NCBI GenBank assembly: GCA_023249275.1
Contig: JAHFCV010000108.1
Span: forward strand, 1-8,325
Length of the DNA stretch: 8,325 nt
Origin: Candidatus Methanoperedens sp.
GTDB taxonomy: Archaea; Halobacteriota; Methanosarcinia; Methanosarcinales; Methanoperedenaceae
Direction: 5' to 3'
The notes beneath the pieces are model-generated. The model saw nothing but the letters and a program-made list of their open reading frames with translations, was not told the origin of the DNA and ran no database searches. Each line of letters begins with the position of its first letter. Position 1 is the stretch's first letter. Shown in pieces: positions 1 through 5,764 of the stretch. Position numbers and translations under genes: made by a program.

Positions 1-1
1 A

Positions 2-679
2 ATCAGGGGTGTTGATATTGTACTTATGATTTTGTTTAACTATTCCGTTACTTTGAGCTATTTCGGATTAATCAACATGCCGCCTGATTTTCTTTACAGT
101 TTTGTCTTTCCAAGAGCCATTGCTTTGGTTTTTATTTTCATATCCGGGGTTGCGGCTTATGCCGGATTTGAAAACCATAAGGAAAACTTTAGCAAGAGAT
201 ACTTTAGAAGAGGAGTGAAACTTCTAATGTTTGCAATATTTATAACCCTTTTTACATACATATTTGTCCCCGCAGGGACTGTTTATTTCGGCATACTGCA
301 TTTCTTTGCTGTTAGCTCTTTTCTTGTGCCGTTTTTCATAAAATACAATAAGCTAAACCTTATTGCAGGATTGTTGATTGCCCTTCCCGGCTCTTATTTG
401 CAATTAACTGAATTCGATTTTTCCTATCTATTCTGGCTGGGGTTTACGCCTGAAAACTTCTTCACATTCGATTATTTTCCTTTAATACCGTGGCTGGGCG
501 TGCTTTTGCTTGGCATGTATTCGGGAAGATACATTGTTGGGAGAACTGCCAATCTGGAATTTGAAAGCAGATTTGCCTCTGCATTTATGTTTCTGGGTAA
601 AAATTCCCTGACTATTTATTTAATTCACCAGCCTGCGCTCGTATTATTTTTGATGGCGCTTGGGTTAAAACTATTTTGA
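2..679 (+). CDS. DUF1624 / HGSNAT-like multipass membrane protein, 5' end cut off
   Basis: The reading frame is open from the window edge (first full codon at 2) to TGA at 677-679. The first ATG inside the window (26) falls within a conserved stretch (RGVDIVLM then ILFNYSV), so the true start lies before the window and probably only about ten residues are missing. The visible 225 residues are very hydrophobic, with roughly six membrane segments, and end in a typical family C-terminus (GKNSLTIYLIHQP). The pattern of an RG-x-x-I-V-L-M first helix, a VFPRA..FIFISG second helix and a final Y-LIHQP helix matches PF07786, the catalytic region of heparan-alpha-glucosaminide N-acetyltransferase. Prokaryotic members are presumed to acylate a sugar or lipid at the membrane, but the substrate is unknown here. 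The human enzyme's reported catalytic histidine, in the loop after the first helix, has no obvious counterpart in this protein. The gene overlaps the convergent SDR gene by 9 nt. The family call is fairly firm; the function is inferred. Confidence 0.8.
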   Translation: MRGVDIVLMILFNYSVTLSYFGLINMPPDFLYSFVFPRAIALVFIFISGVAAYAGFENHKENFSKRYFRRGVKLLMFAIFITLFTYIFVPAGTVYFGILHFFAVSSFLVPFFIKYNKLNLIAGLLIALPGSYLQLTEFDFSYLFWLGFTPENFFTFDYFPLIPWLGVLLLGMYSGRYIVGRTANLEFESRFASAFMFLGKNSLTIYLIHQPALVLFLMALGLKLF

Positions 680-1564
680 TTCTGCGATTTTCCTTATACT
701 TTCCTCAAACGAAAGCGGCTCAAACCTGAATATCACTTCAAGGTCGTTCGGTTCGCAAACCATGTTATTATGCAGCGATTCTATCAGCCAGTAAACAACA
801 TTCGGGTTAACAGGCGCAATCTTTCCCAGCACCATTGCCGAGAGCCAGTTCCATGAACCAGGAATGGATATGAAGCTCTTCTTCAATCCGAGTTCTTTTG
901 CATACTGCTGCATCAGTTCCTTATACGTGAAAACCTGTGAGCAGCCTATGTCGTAGCATTTGTTTACGGTATCCTTTTTGTCAAGGCATTCCACAAGATA
1001 CCGCACCACATCCCCGATATAAATGGGCTGTATCTTTGTGTTTTCCCAGTTAAAAACAGGTATGATGGGTAATTTCCTGACGGCAGTATCCAGGATATCA
1101 AAAGCAGCGCCTCCCCTGCCGATTATGACAGAAGCCCTGAAAATCGTATAACCAATGCCGCTGTTCTTGATAATTTCCTCCACTTCTTTCCTGCTTTCAA
1201 GATGATGCGACAGCTTTTCCTGGGGCGCTCTTATGCCTGTCAGGTGGATAATCCTTTTAACCCCGTTAATTTGACAGGCTCTGACCATGTTGTTTATTGC
1301 AAGCCTGTCGAGTGTATCGAACCTTTTCTGCTCGCCTCTTGGCTGGTTTCCCATCATGTGGATGAAGTAATATACCGTTTCCACGCCTTCTGTGGCTTTA
1401 ACAAGCGAATCATAATCTAGCACATCGCCTGTTACATAAGAGATATTCGGTTTTTCGGAGCTTGCGGGTTTCCTGACGAGGCATCTTACCCGCAGGTTTT
1501 TTTCTGATAATGCCCGAAGGATATGAGCGCCGATAAAGCCAGTGGCGCCGGTGAGGAGAATCAT
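671..1564 (-). CDS. Atypical SDR, NDUFA9-like NAD(P)-binding oxidoreductase/epimerase
   Basis: This 297-residue protein has the Rossmann dinucleotide motif TGATGFIG at residues 5-12 and an acidic D47 in a GDV-D turn. It also carries a YYFIHMMG segment (65-72), the counterpart of the YYLVHSM stretch of atypical SDRs. RASVIIGRG (143-151) is the usual R-x-S-x-I-x-G strand. The classical catalytic Tyr-x-x-x-Lys is absent; the corresponding helix reads HHLESRKEVE. That fits the atypical SDR-a5 / complex I NDUFA9-like group, whose members bind NAD(P) but often have no defined catalysis. A cytoplasmic location is expected because there is no signal or membrane segment. The start ATG overlaps the stop of the upstream UPF0175 gene as ATGA, with AAAGA about 4 nt ahead, so translation is probably coupled. 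The substrate cannot be read from the sequence. The fold is certain and the function open. Confidence 0.88.
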   Translation of the reverse strand: MILLTGATGFIGAHILRALSEKNLRVRCLVRKPASSEKPNISYVTGDVLDYDSLVKATEGVETVYYFIHMMGNQPRGEQKRFDTLDRLAINNMVRACQINGVKRIIHLTGIRAPQEKLSHHLESRKEVEEIIKNSGIGYTIFRASVIIGRGGAAFDILDTAVRKLPIIPVFNWENTKIQPIYIGDVVRYLVECLDKKDTVNKCYDIGCSQVFTYKELMQQYAKELGLKKSFISIPGSWNWLSAMVLGKIAPVNPNVVYWLIESLHNNMVCEPNDLEVIFRFEPLSFEESIRKIAESK

Positions 1565-1800
1565 AATCTTTCTTTTTTAGCGAATTTCATCGCATTTCTA
1601 GCCATAGTCTCGGTTTCTTTTATTTTCAACCCTGATTTCCGAGCAATAATTTTATTGTGCAAAATTTCTTTCATTTTTTCAATATCCACAGAAGCAATCT
1701 CACACGCTTTCCCCAATGAAATCTCATCGCGTTTATATAGTTCGCAGGCGGTAGCCACCATTACCTCTTGCATATCTACGGTTTCCATACTTTTACCCAT
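1561..1800 (-). CDS. UPF0175 family small protein, predicted antitoxin
   Basis: This 79-residue protein contains the UPF0175 signature: residues 20-38 run through ELYKRDEISLGKACEIASV, the family's A-x-x-LY-x-x-x-ISLGKAAELAG pattern. That core is a short helix-turn-helix-like unit. UPF0175 proteins are commonly encoded beside PIN-domain toxins and are regarded as their antitoxins, possibly DNA-binding. The C-terminal 25 residues are basic (several K/R), which would suit nucleic-acid or toxin contact. Its first 25 nt overlap the end of the PIN gene, and its stop shares an ATGA with the SDR gene. A second Met at residue 5 (codon 1786-1788) could be the real start, but neither site has a strong Shine-Dalgarno. 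The family call rests on the core motif. That it neutralises the adjacent PIN protein is inferred from position, and DUF104 on the other side is a competing candidate. Confidence 0.8.
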   Translation of the reverse strand: MGKSMETVDMQEVMVATACELYKRDEISLGKACEIASVDIEKMKEILHNKIIARKSGLKIKETETMARNAMKFAKKERL

Positions 1801-2267
1801 TCTACTCTTTCAAAATCACTGTCGTTAGTGGCAATATCTTTCAAGCCGTGTCTTTTCATGATTTCGACAATCATCGCATCAGTTGCCATGAGATTATAGT
1901 TTTTGGAAGTCTCCAAAAAATCTGGAAAAAGTTTTTCCGATGTTATGATGCGTATCTTGGACTCGTTAATCAGTTCCATTTCTTCCCAAATCGTTCTTAA
2001 TTCAGAGATTACCGTTGGATTCTGCTTAATTAAGGCAACTGCATCATTTGGCTTTAAATTAAACCTTTTCGATACTTCTGCCAGCATTAATTTATGAAAA
2101 ATCTCGTTAAGAGTGAAATCCGATGTACATGCGCTTTTCTCTGTATTGGTCAAGAAGTTCTTGCAAAGCTCCCCATATCTTGGGTGTTTGAAAGCTGAAA
2201 ATAATAGAATATTAGCATCTATATATATTTCTGTACCTTCAGGAACTGCGGATAGTTTCAATCCCAT
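1776..2267 (-). CDS. PIN-domain ribonuclease, VapC-like toxin
   Basis: This 163-residue protein has the full acidic set of a PIN nuclease: D17 in IYIDANILL, E55 in TLNEIFHKL, D130 in MATDAMIV, and D149/D151 in ATNDSDFERV. These residues hold Mg2+ or Mn2+ in the active site. VapC-type PIN toxins cut RNA, often tRNA or rRNA, and stop translation until the partner antitoxin blocks them. The length is somewhat above a minimal VapC (about 130); the extra residues form a predicted helical region around 70-105. The ATG lies inside the last codons of the DUF104 gene (10-nt overlap) and its end overlaps UPF0175 by 25 nt. It is therefore the middle gene of an overlapping trio with two antitoxin-family neighbours. 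The nuclease appears intact, with no missing catalytic residue. The RNA target cannot be predicted. Confidence 0.9.
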   Translation of the reverse strand: MGLKLSAVPEGTEIYIDANILLFSAFKHPRYGELCKNFLTNTEKSACTSDFTLNEIFHKLMLAEVSKRFNLKPNDAVALIKQNPTVISELRTIWEEMELINESKIRIITSEKLFPDFLETSKNYNLMATDAMIVEIMKRHGLKDIATNDSDFERVEWVKVWKP

Positions 2268-2440
2268 GCTTCCATTTCTATTATTTCATCTGCGGTTTTT
2301 TCATCCAGTTCAAGCTTTCCATAGAATTTTTCGAAGGTTTTTATCCTCTTTACCTCTATTTCGATTTCTTCTTTTTCTTCCAGACCAAGCTTTATTAGAG
2401 GTTTTATTACCCCTTTTTCATAGACTGCTGAAATTGACAT
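2258..2440 (-). CDS. DUF104 (AF2212-like) antitoxin
   Basis: This 60-residue protein begins SISAVYEKGVIKPL, the diagnostic DUF104 pattern (AVYE-x-G-x-x-KPL), followed by a beta-rich acidic segment (KEEIEIEV, 23-30). It ends in a helix, DEKTADEIIEMEAWD, resembling the toxin-binding tail of other VapB antitoxins. AF2212-like proteins are typically the first gene of archaeal and cyanobacterial PIN toxin-antitoxin pairs. Order, overlap (10 nt with the PIN gene) and length all fit. The start is secured by a strong AAAGGAG seven nt before the ATG, the best ribosome site of this gene chain. That would favour more antitoxin than toxin. DUF104 itself has no evident DNA-binding domain, so autoregulation, if any, may need another partner. 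Confidence 0.88.
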   Translation of the reverse strand: MSISAVYEKGVIKPLIKLGLEEKEEIEIEVKRIKTFEKFYGKLELDEKTADEIIEMEAWD

Positions 2441-2447
2441 TTTTATT

Positions 2448-2454
2448 CTCCTTT
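2448..2454 (-). promoter_or_regulatory. Strong Shine-Dalgarno of the DUF104 antitoxin gene
   Basis: On the minus strand this reads AAAGGAG, seven nt before the ATG at 2440. The downstream PIN and UPF0175 genes lack anything comparable, so their translation probably depends on ribosomes arriving through the overlaps. This is the sequence feature that would set antitoxin synthesis above toxin synthesis. Confidence 0.7.
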
Positions 2455-2473
2455 ATTGCAGCAATTTCAATAA
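2453..2473. promoter_or_regulatory. Inverted repeat ahead of the toxin-antitoxin chain, candidate operator
   Basis: TTATTG (2453-2458) and CAATAA (2468-2473) are exact inverted copies separated by 9 nt. Nested inside is ATTGC-A-GCAAT (2455-2465). The element touches the Shine-Dalgarno of the DUF104 gene and lies where the start of the transcript would be. Toxin-antitoxin operons are often repressed by their own proteins at such repeats. A role here is inferred. In so AT-rich a region, 6-bp arms can occur by chance. The upstream region 2474-2567 holds no gene; a weak GGATAATAC (about 2489-2497, minus strand) might be the TATA box. Confidence 0.35.
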
Positions 2474-2567
2474 CTCGCTTCAAGAATTGTATTATCCAAT
2501 CACTTAATATTCATCTACGAAGTTGTTTGAGATATTGGTTTGACTCGATTAGTATCTCTATCTTAAA

Positions 2568-2858
2568 TTACCTTATATCGCTAAATAGCTTGTCTTTTTC
2601 ATCTATAAAATAATAACCGCACGGCTGGTGCGCCTGCTCATCCCTTGTCCTGGGATATTTCCTGCACATGGGAGGTCTGAGGCTGTGGATAGTGCATACG
2701 GTTTTATGGGAATTGTGGTTTTCAACCCGCAAAAAAGGACATTTATACAGGAACATACAGCAAGAGCCGCAATTTTTACATTCCCCGGCTCTGTTCCCAT
2801 CCACAGGAAGTATTAAACTTGTCGCAGCTCTTTTAATTTTCCCTGTCAAACGCTTCAT
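2568..2858 (-). CDS. YkgJ-like cysteine-cluster protein, putative metal binding
   Basis: This 96-residue protein has the cysteine pattern of the YkgJ / Fe-S-oxidoreductase-like zinc- or iron-binding family (CxxCxxCC near the start): C27-x2-C30-x2-C33-C34, then C40, C55, C65 (RPPMCRKYPR) and C80. The RPxxCRxYP stretch is the family hallmark. These proteins are annotated as putative metal-chelating proteins; their biochemical role is unknown. It is short for the family and consists of the cluster almost alone. No signal or membrane segment is seen. An overlapping frame (2603-2800) reads through the same cysteine-rich region and is a shadow. A TATA box centred about 28 nt before the ATG suggests a leaderless transcript. 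It is separated from the toxin-antitoxin chain by 127 nt, so it probably forms its own unit. Confidence 0.82.
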   Translation of the reverse strand: MKRLTGKIKRAATSLILPVDGNRAGECKNCGSCCMFLYKCPFLRVENHNSHKTVCTIHSLRPPMCRKYPRTRDEQAHQPCGYYFIDEKDKLFSDIR

Positions 2859-2881
2859 TTATCGTTTAATTTACTTCAAAT

Positions 2882-2889
2882 CATATAAA
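2882..2889 (-). promoter_or_regulatory. TATA box of the YkgJ-like gene (leaderless start)
   Basis: TTTATATG on the minus strand, preceded by an A-rich stretch that could serve as the BRE, is centred about 28 nt before the ATG at 2858. Archaeal transcription starts about 25-27 nt downstream of the box centre, so the transcript would begin at or within a few nt of the ATG. No Shine-Dalgarno is present, which agrees. Confidence 0.5.
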
Positions 2890-2904
2890 TATTTTGATGT
2901 AATA

Positions 2905-2910
2905 TTATAT
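2905..2910 (+). promoter_or_regulatory. Possible TATA box of aroD
   Basis: TTATAT within an AT-rich run lies about 46 nt before the aroD ATG, giving a predicted start near 2933 and a leader of about 20 nt. There is no recognisable Shine-Dalgarno before 2954, so this assignment is weak. The region 2859-2953 must hold promoters for both divergent genes. Confidence 0.3.
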
Positions 2911-2953
2911 TTCTTCATAACCCTTATCACAACGTAACGACATTTATCGCTTT

Positions 2954-3628
2954 ATGGTGCGCATAGGCAGCCTGGAACTTAACAAATCAATAGTTGCATC
3001 CATAGGAAAAGCTCCGGTTGATTCTGCCATTAAGGCAAAAACACTGGGAGCAGACCTTCTTGAGCTTCGGATAGACCTGCTGGATACGGACGCACGCCAT
3101 GTGCTTGCGGAGTTAAAAAAACTCGGTTTGCCTGTTATTATAACCAACAGGATGAAGCAGGAAGGGGGCGCGTGGGCTGGGAGCGAATATGAGCGCATCC
3201 GGACATTGCTTTCTTTAATGCCTCTGGCTGACGCTGTTGATATCGAATTATGCGCCGAAGAGAGAGATACGGTTGTCAAAAAAGCCAAAAGTGCGGGGAA
3301 AACCGTTATTATATCAGCGCACGACTTCCTGGGAACACCGGAGCTTGATGTGATGGTGGGTATTATCCGCGAATCCTTTGAAGCAGGCGCAGACATTGCA
3401 AAACTTGCCGTGATGCCGCAGTCGTTTGAAGATGTTCTCCGTTTGTTTGAATTAACCTTACATTCAAAAGAGCAGGTATGCACCATCGCCATGGGCGACA
3501 TAGGGAAGCATTCGCGTGTTATAGCGCCGGTTTACGGTTCTGTCATGACATACGGGTATGTGAATAAGCCCACGGCTCCGGGACAGTTGAGGGTAGATGA
3601 ATTAAAATCCATTTTGAAATTGCTCTGA
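2954..3628 (+). CDS. aroD: 3-dehydroquinate dehydratase, type I (archaeal form)
   Basis: This enzyme removes water from 3-dehydroquinate to give 3-dehydroshikimate, step three of the shikimate route to aromatic amino acids, through a Schiff base on lysine. The 224-residue protein carries the whole active site: E37 and R39 in LELRID, R66 in TNRM, the general acid/base H123 in SAHDF, and the Schiff-base K150 in AKLAVMP. It also has the substrate-binding MGDIGKHSRV (R188) and the APGQ loop (Q211). The length is that of the short archaeal form rather than the roughly 250-residue bacterial AroD. The start matches the usual N-terminus, where a beta-strand follows about ten residues in. It stands alone: no aroE or aroK adjoins it, and its 3' end is 8 nt from the convergent COG2512-like gene. 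The cytoplasmic enzyme appears fully functional. Confidence 0.97.
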   Translation: MVRIGSLELNKSIVASIGKAPVDSAIKAKTLGADLLELRIDLLDTDARHVLAELKKLGLPVIITNRMKQEGGAWAGSEYERIRTLLSLMPLADAVDIELCAEERDTVVKKAKSAGKTVIISAHDFLGTPELDVMVGIIRESFEAGADIAKLAVMPQSFEDVLRLFELTLHSKEQVCTIAMGDIGKHSRVIAPVYGSVMTYGYVNKPTAPGQLRVDELKSILKLL

Positions 3629-3636
3629 GACAGGAA

Positions 3637-4542
3637 TTATTTGATGCGTATCAGGTTTTCCCGCCCTTTTTTGATTTTAAGAATAAGATTTTTGTTATGC
3701 AGTTCATTCAATGCCGAACTTACTGTCGATTTTGGAAGATTAAGCTTTTTTACGATTTCTGACTGGTAAAGAGACCCGCCGTTTTCTTTTAAGAGCCTGG
3801 TAATCCGTTCTTCAAGGTCTATCATTTCGGTTTCTTTAATGGTTCCAACTATTCCTTTTGGAATTCCCCTTTTGCGCATGTAAATAAACGCACCAAGCAC
3901 AACGATAATGAAAGTGGCAATAGCCAATGGTATCCATGGGGATGAGGTCTTTGAAAGAAGAATCCTGGGTTCCCCTGCACCAAAAGAGCGAAGACCGTAC
4001 CATATTAACCCTTCCCGGTTCTGGTCTGGTGGCGGCATAACCTCATCGATTTTAAAACCAGAAGGATATTGGATTATGAGCGTATTGTCTTTTGAAAGGT
4101 ATAATCCCCCGACAAAGACATCCCCGATGTTGATATTCGAATCTGTCCTGGCAAAATTTGTCCACCTGAACGAATAATGCACAACGCCATACTTCCCGGT
4201 CGGGGTGGATTGAACTGACGCTTCACCTGTGAAATCCGTTGCAAGCATGGTTCTGGACGTTGCAACAGCAGCTTCGGATGCTGATTTCTGCATCAAGTCC
4301 TTGAAATCGGGAAGAAAAACCGATTTTAACTGCTGTGTATAATTCTCAAATGAATTGATATCATCATTTGTTACAAGTAGCGTCCTGTATTCGACGTTCC
4401 ATATCGCGGTGCCGTCTTCCTTGATATTTATCGTGTATGTTATTTTGTAATCGTTTTCCGGTGCGGCTCCAGCTAAGTGGATGCATAATAAAAGAATTAT
4501 AGCAAGATTAAGTAAGTTCCGCGCCATGAGATTACCGGGCAT
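3637..4542 (-). CDS. Membrane-anchored winged-helix regulator, COG2512-like
   Basis: This 301-residue protein has a signal-like hydrophobic N-terminus (residues 8-26, ending LAGAAPE). An exported beta-rich domain (about 30-200) begins ITYTINIKEDGTAIW, as in the DUF4897/DUF7345-type ectodomains. One membrane helix follows (about 203-222, then RKR), and a cytoplasmic winged helix-turn-helix (about 240-301). The recognition unit is Q260 to L281 (YQSEIVKKLNLPKSTVSSAL), followed by a basic wing (LKIKKGRENLIRIK). This architecture is common in methanogenic archaea and is annotated as a predicted membrane-associated transcriptional regulator. A signal sensed outside would alter DNA binding inside; that is inference, and neither ligand nor targets are known. 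The TATA box is placed so that the transcript begins at this ATG, which supports it over Met6. A palindrome upstream of the box may be its own binding site. Confidence 0.87.
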   Translation of the reverse strand: MPGNLMARNLLNLAIILLLCIHLAGAAPENDYKITYTINIKEDGTAIWNVEYRTLLVTNDDINSFENYTQQLKSVFLPDFKDLMQKSASEAAVATSRTMLATDFTGEASVQSTPTGKYGVVHYSFRWTNFARTDSNINIGDVFVGGLYLSKDNTLIIQYPSGFKIDEVMPPPDQNREGLIWYGLRSFGAGEPRILLSKTSSPWIPLAIATFIIVVLGAFIYMRKRGIPKGIVGTIKETEMIDLEERITRLLKENGGSLYQSEIVKKLNLPKSTVSSALNELHNKNLILKIKKGRENLIRIK

Positions 4543-4563
4543 TTTTTAATAATTGTATCTCCT

Positions 4564-4574
4564 GGTATAAAAAT
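4564..4574 (-). promoter_or_regulatory. TATA box of the COG2512-like gene (leaderless start)
   Basis: ATTTTTATACC on the minus strand is centred about 27 nt before the ATG at 4542, the spacing expected if the transcript starts at the initiation codon. No Shine-Dalgarno precedes the ATG; the interval is AATTATTAAAAA. Nearly the same string (AATTTTTATACC) occurs on the plus strand at 7565-7576. Confidence 0.55.
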
Positions 4575-4594
4575 TTAATAAATCTTCATCCAAA

Positions 4595-4606
4595 ATATAG
4601 CTATAT
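4595..4606. repeat. 12-bp perfect palindrome upstream of the regulator promoter
   Basis: ATATAGCTATAT is a perfect palindrome about 21 nt upstream of the TATA box of the winged-helix gene. The position suits a dimeric regulator acting above the promoter, possibly the winged-helix protein itself. The sequence is AT-rich, so chance is a real alternative. Confidence 0.35.
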
Positions 4607-4614
4607 GGAGAAGA

Positions 4615-4635
4615 GATAGGTAAACTCTACCTATC
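4615..4635 (-). terminator. Hairpin after the DUF5667 gene, candidate terminator
   Basis: GATAGGTA (4615-4622) and TACCTATC (4628-4635) form a perfect 8-bp stem around a 5-nt loop, starting 32 nt past the DUF5667 stop. On the minus strand it is followed by a pyrimidine stretch TCTTCTCC, not a clean run of T. It could be a terminator, an mRNA 3'-end stabiliser, or, read as DNA, a protein site between the two genes. Confidence 0.45.
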
Positions 4636-4666
4636 AAATCTCATATCCTTTTCAGGACATATCGGC

Positions 4667-5749
4667 TCAGTCTTCGTTTCTGGTCACTTTATCGCCTTTT
4701 CGTCCCTCCTTATTTTCACGTTTTTCTTCTTTCTTCACTTCCTTTACTTCTTTCTGTTCGGTTTTTTTCTTTATTTCCAGTACTTTAAGTATATCCGCTG
4801 CGCTAAGTATAGAGAGTTTGTCATGAACTCCGCTAATGATTGCTGCCCTCCCTATTGTATCATTCAGGGGGAACTTGTAATTAGCTTCGACAATAGAGAC
4901 GTTGTTTTCGATACTGGCTTCAGCCTCAAGTTCGGTATTTAACTCTCCTTTATCTATATTTTCGATCGTTAACAATGCGTTTATATTCTCCGTGCTCAAC
5001 TGGAGTTTATCGTGGATTTCCTGCGCTATTGTAAAATTATCCGTGCTATCGGACTTGAATTTAAGTTCGACCTCAACCTGCGTATCATTACCGATTATTT
5101 TAGCTTTGATATTCACTGCTTCTTTGATTTCTTCTCCTCCATCTTTCCTGGCATCTTTTCGCTTGATTTTTTCTTCAAATTTTACTTTAAGTTCCTGGCT
5201 GTTACTGTAAGCTCTTTCGAGCCCTTTGTTGCCGGGATGCGAATTGAGGAGCTTTTTTAGAACCAGCTCGTGTTTTGCAATCATCTGCTCTGCATTCGCA
5301 AGTCCTGAATCAGCGCCTTTGAATTCCGAAACCGACTTATTAGCCTCTTCCATTTTCTCCCTGTAATGTTCAAGTGCTTTGTTTGCTGCTTCAGTATCAT
5401 TTCTTTTTAGTGCTGCTCTTGCCTCAGCTATCCTCTTTCTTGCATGAGCTACCTGTTTTCCGAGTTTTTCACTCGCATTGAAGGTAAAGGTCTCACCGAT
5501 ATTCTCAAACGCTATTTGTAATCCGTATAAAGCATTTCCAGGGCCGATTAGACCTTCATCTGTCCCTTCATCATCTGCCAATCCTGCAGTTGCTGTACTG
5601 GTTGCTGTTCCAGTGACAGTTAATGTTTCAGTTGCAGTTACAGTTGGTGTTTCGTTGCCCGTAGCATTCTTTGCGGCGCCTGCCATGCCTATAGTAAAGG
5701 CCAGCACAAGCAGAATCATTCCTGCCAGCGTTATATTTCCTAATCTCAT
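4667..5749 (-). CDS. Secreted DUF5667 protein with tandem C-terminal repeat
   Basis: This 360-residue protein starts with a signal peptide (residues 1-25, LAFTIGMAGA then AKN). A Thr-rich linker follows (about 35-56) that could be O-glycosylated. The DUF5667-like helical domain spans about 66-195: the GPGNALYGLQIAFENIGETF entry, then ARKRIAEARAALKRND and EHYREKMEEANKSV helices likely to form a bundle or coiled coil. The part from 211 onward appears to hold two related units of about 54 residues (211-264 and 273-326), each a pair of beta strands then a helix with HDKL (246-249 and 309-312). A strongly charged Lys/Glu tail (327-360) ends it. The role is unknown; an envelope location follows from the signal peptide, with no second membrane helix. 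The start is fixed by GAGGTGA four nt before the ATG. It is divergent from AMP phosphorylase, with no functional link evident. Confidence 0.85.
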   Translation of the reverse strand: MRLGNITLAGMILLVLAFTIGMAGAAKNATGNETPTVTATETLTVTGTATSTATAGLADDEGTDEGLIGPGNALYGLQIAFENIGETFTFNASEKLGKQVAHARKRIAEARAALKRNDTEAANKALEHYREKMEEANKSVSEFKGADSGLANAEQMIAKHELVLKKLLNSHPGNKGLERAYSNSQELKVKFEEKIKRKDARKDGGEEIKEAVNIKAKIIGNDTQVEVELKFKSDSTDNFTIAQEIHDKLQLSTENINALLTIENIDKGELNTELEAEASIENNVSIVEANYKFPLNDTIGRAAIISGVHDKLSILSAADILKVLEIKKKTEQKEVKEVKKEEKRENKEGRKGDKVTRNED

Positions 5750-5753
5750 AATC

Positions 5754-5760
5754 TCACCTC
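5754..5760 (-). promoter_or_regulatory. Shine-Dalgarno of the DUF5667 gene
   Basis: GAGGTGA on the minus strand matches the 16S rRNA 3' end very well and lies 4 nt before the ATG at 5749. It fixes the start codon and shows this mRNA has a leader, unlike the leaderless neighbour at 4542. Confidence 0.75.
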
Positions 5761-5764
5761 GTAT

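Noticed and set aside
2113..2613. A 166-residue plus-strand frame across the DUF104 gene and its upstream gap
   Set aside because: It is antisense to well-supported genes, rich in Phe/Leu/Ser as expected of a shadow, and matches no family.
2944..3501. A 185-residue minus-strand frame over aroD
   Set aside because: aroD on the plus strand has every catalytic residue; the antisense frame is Ser/Ala-rich shadow.
5583..5650. Possible tandem DNA repeat (GTTGCTGT/GTTACAGT-like units)
   Set aside because: It is the coding sequence of the Thr/Val/Ala-rich linker, irregular in unit length, and better explained as protein low complexity than as a DNA repeat element.
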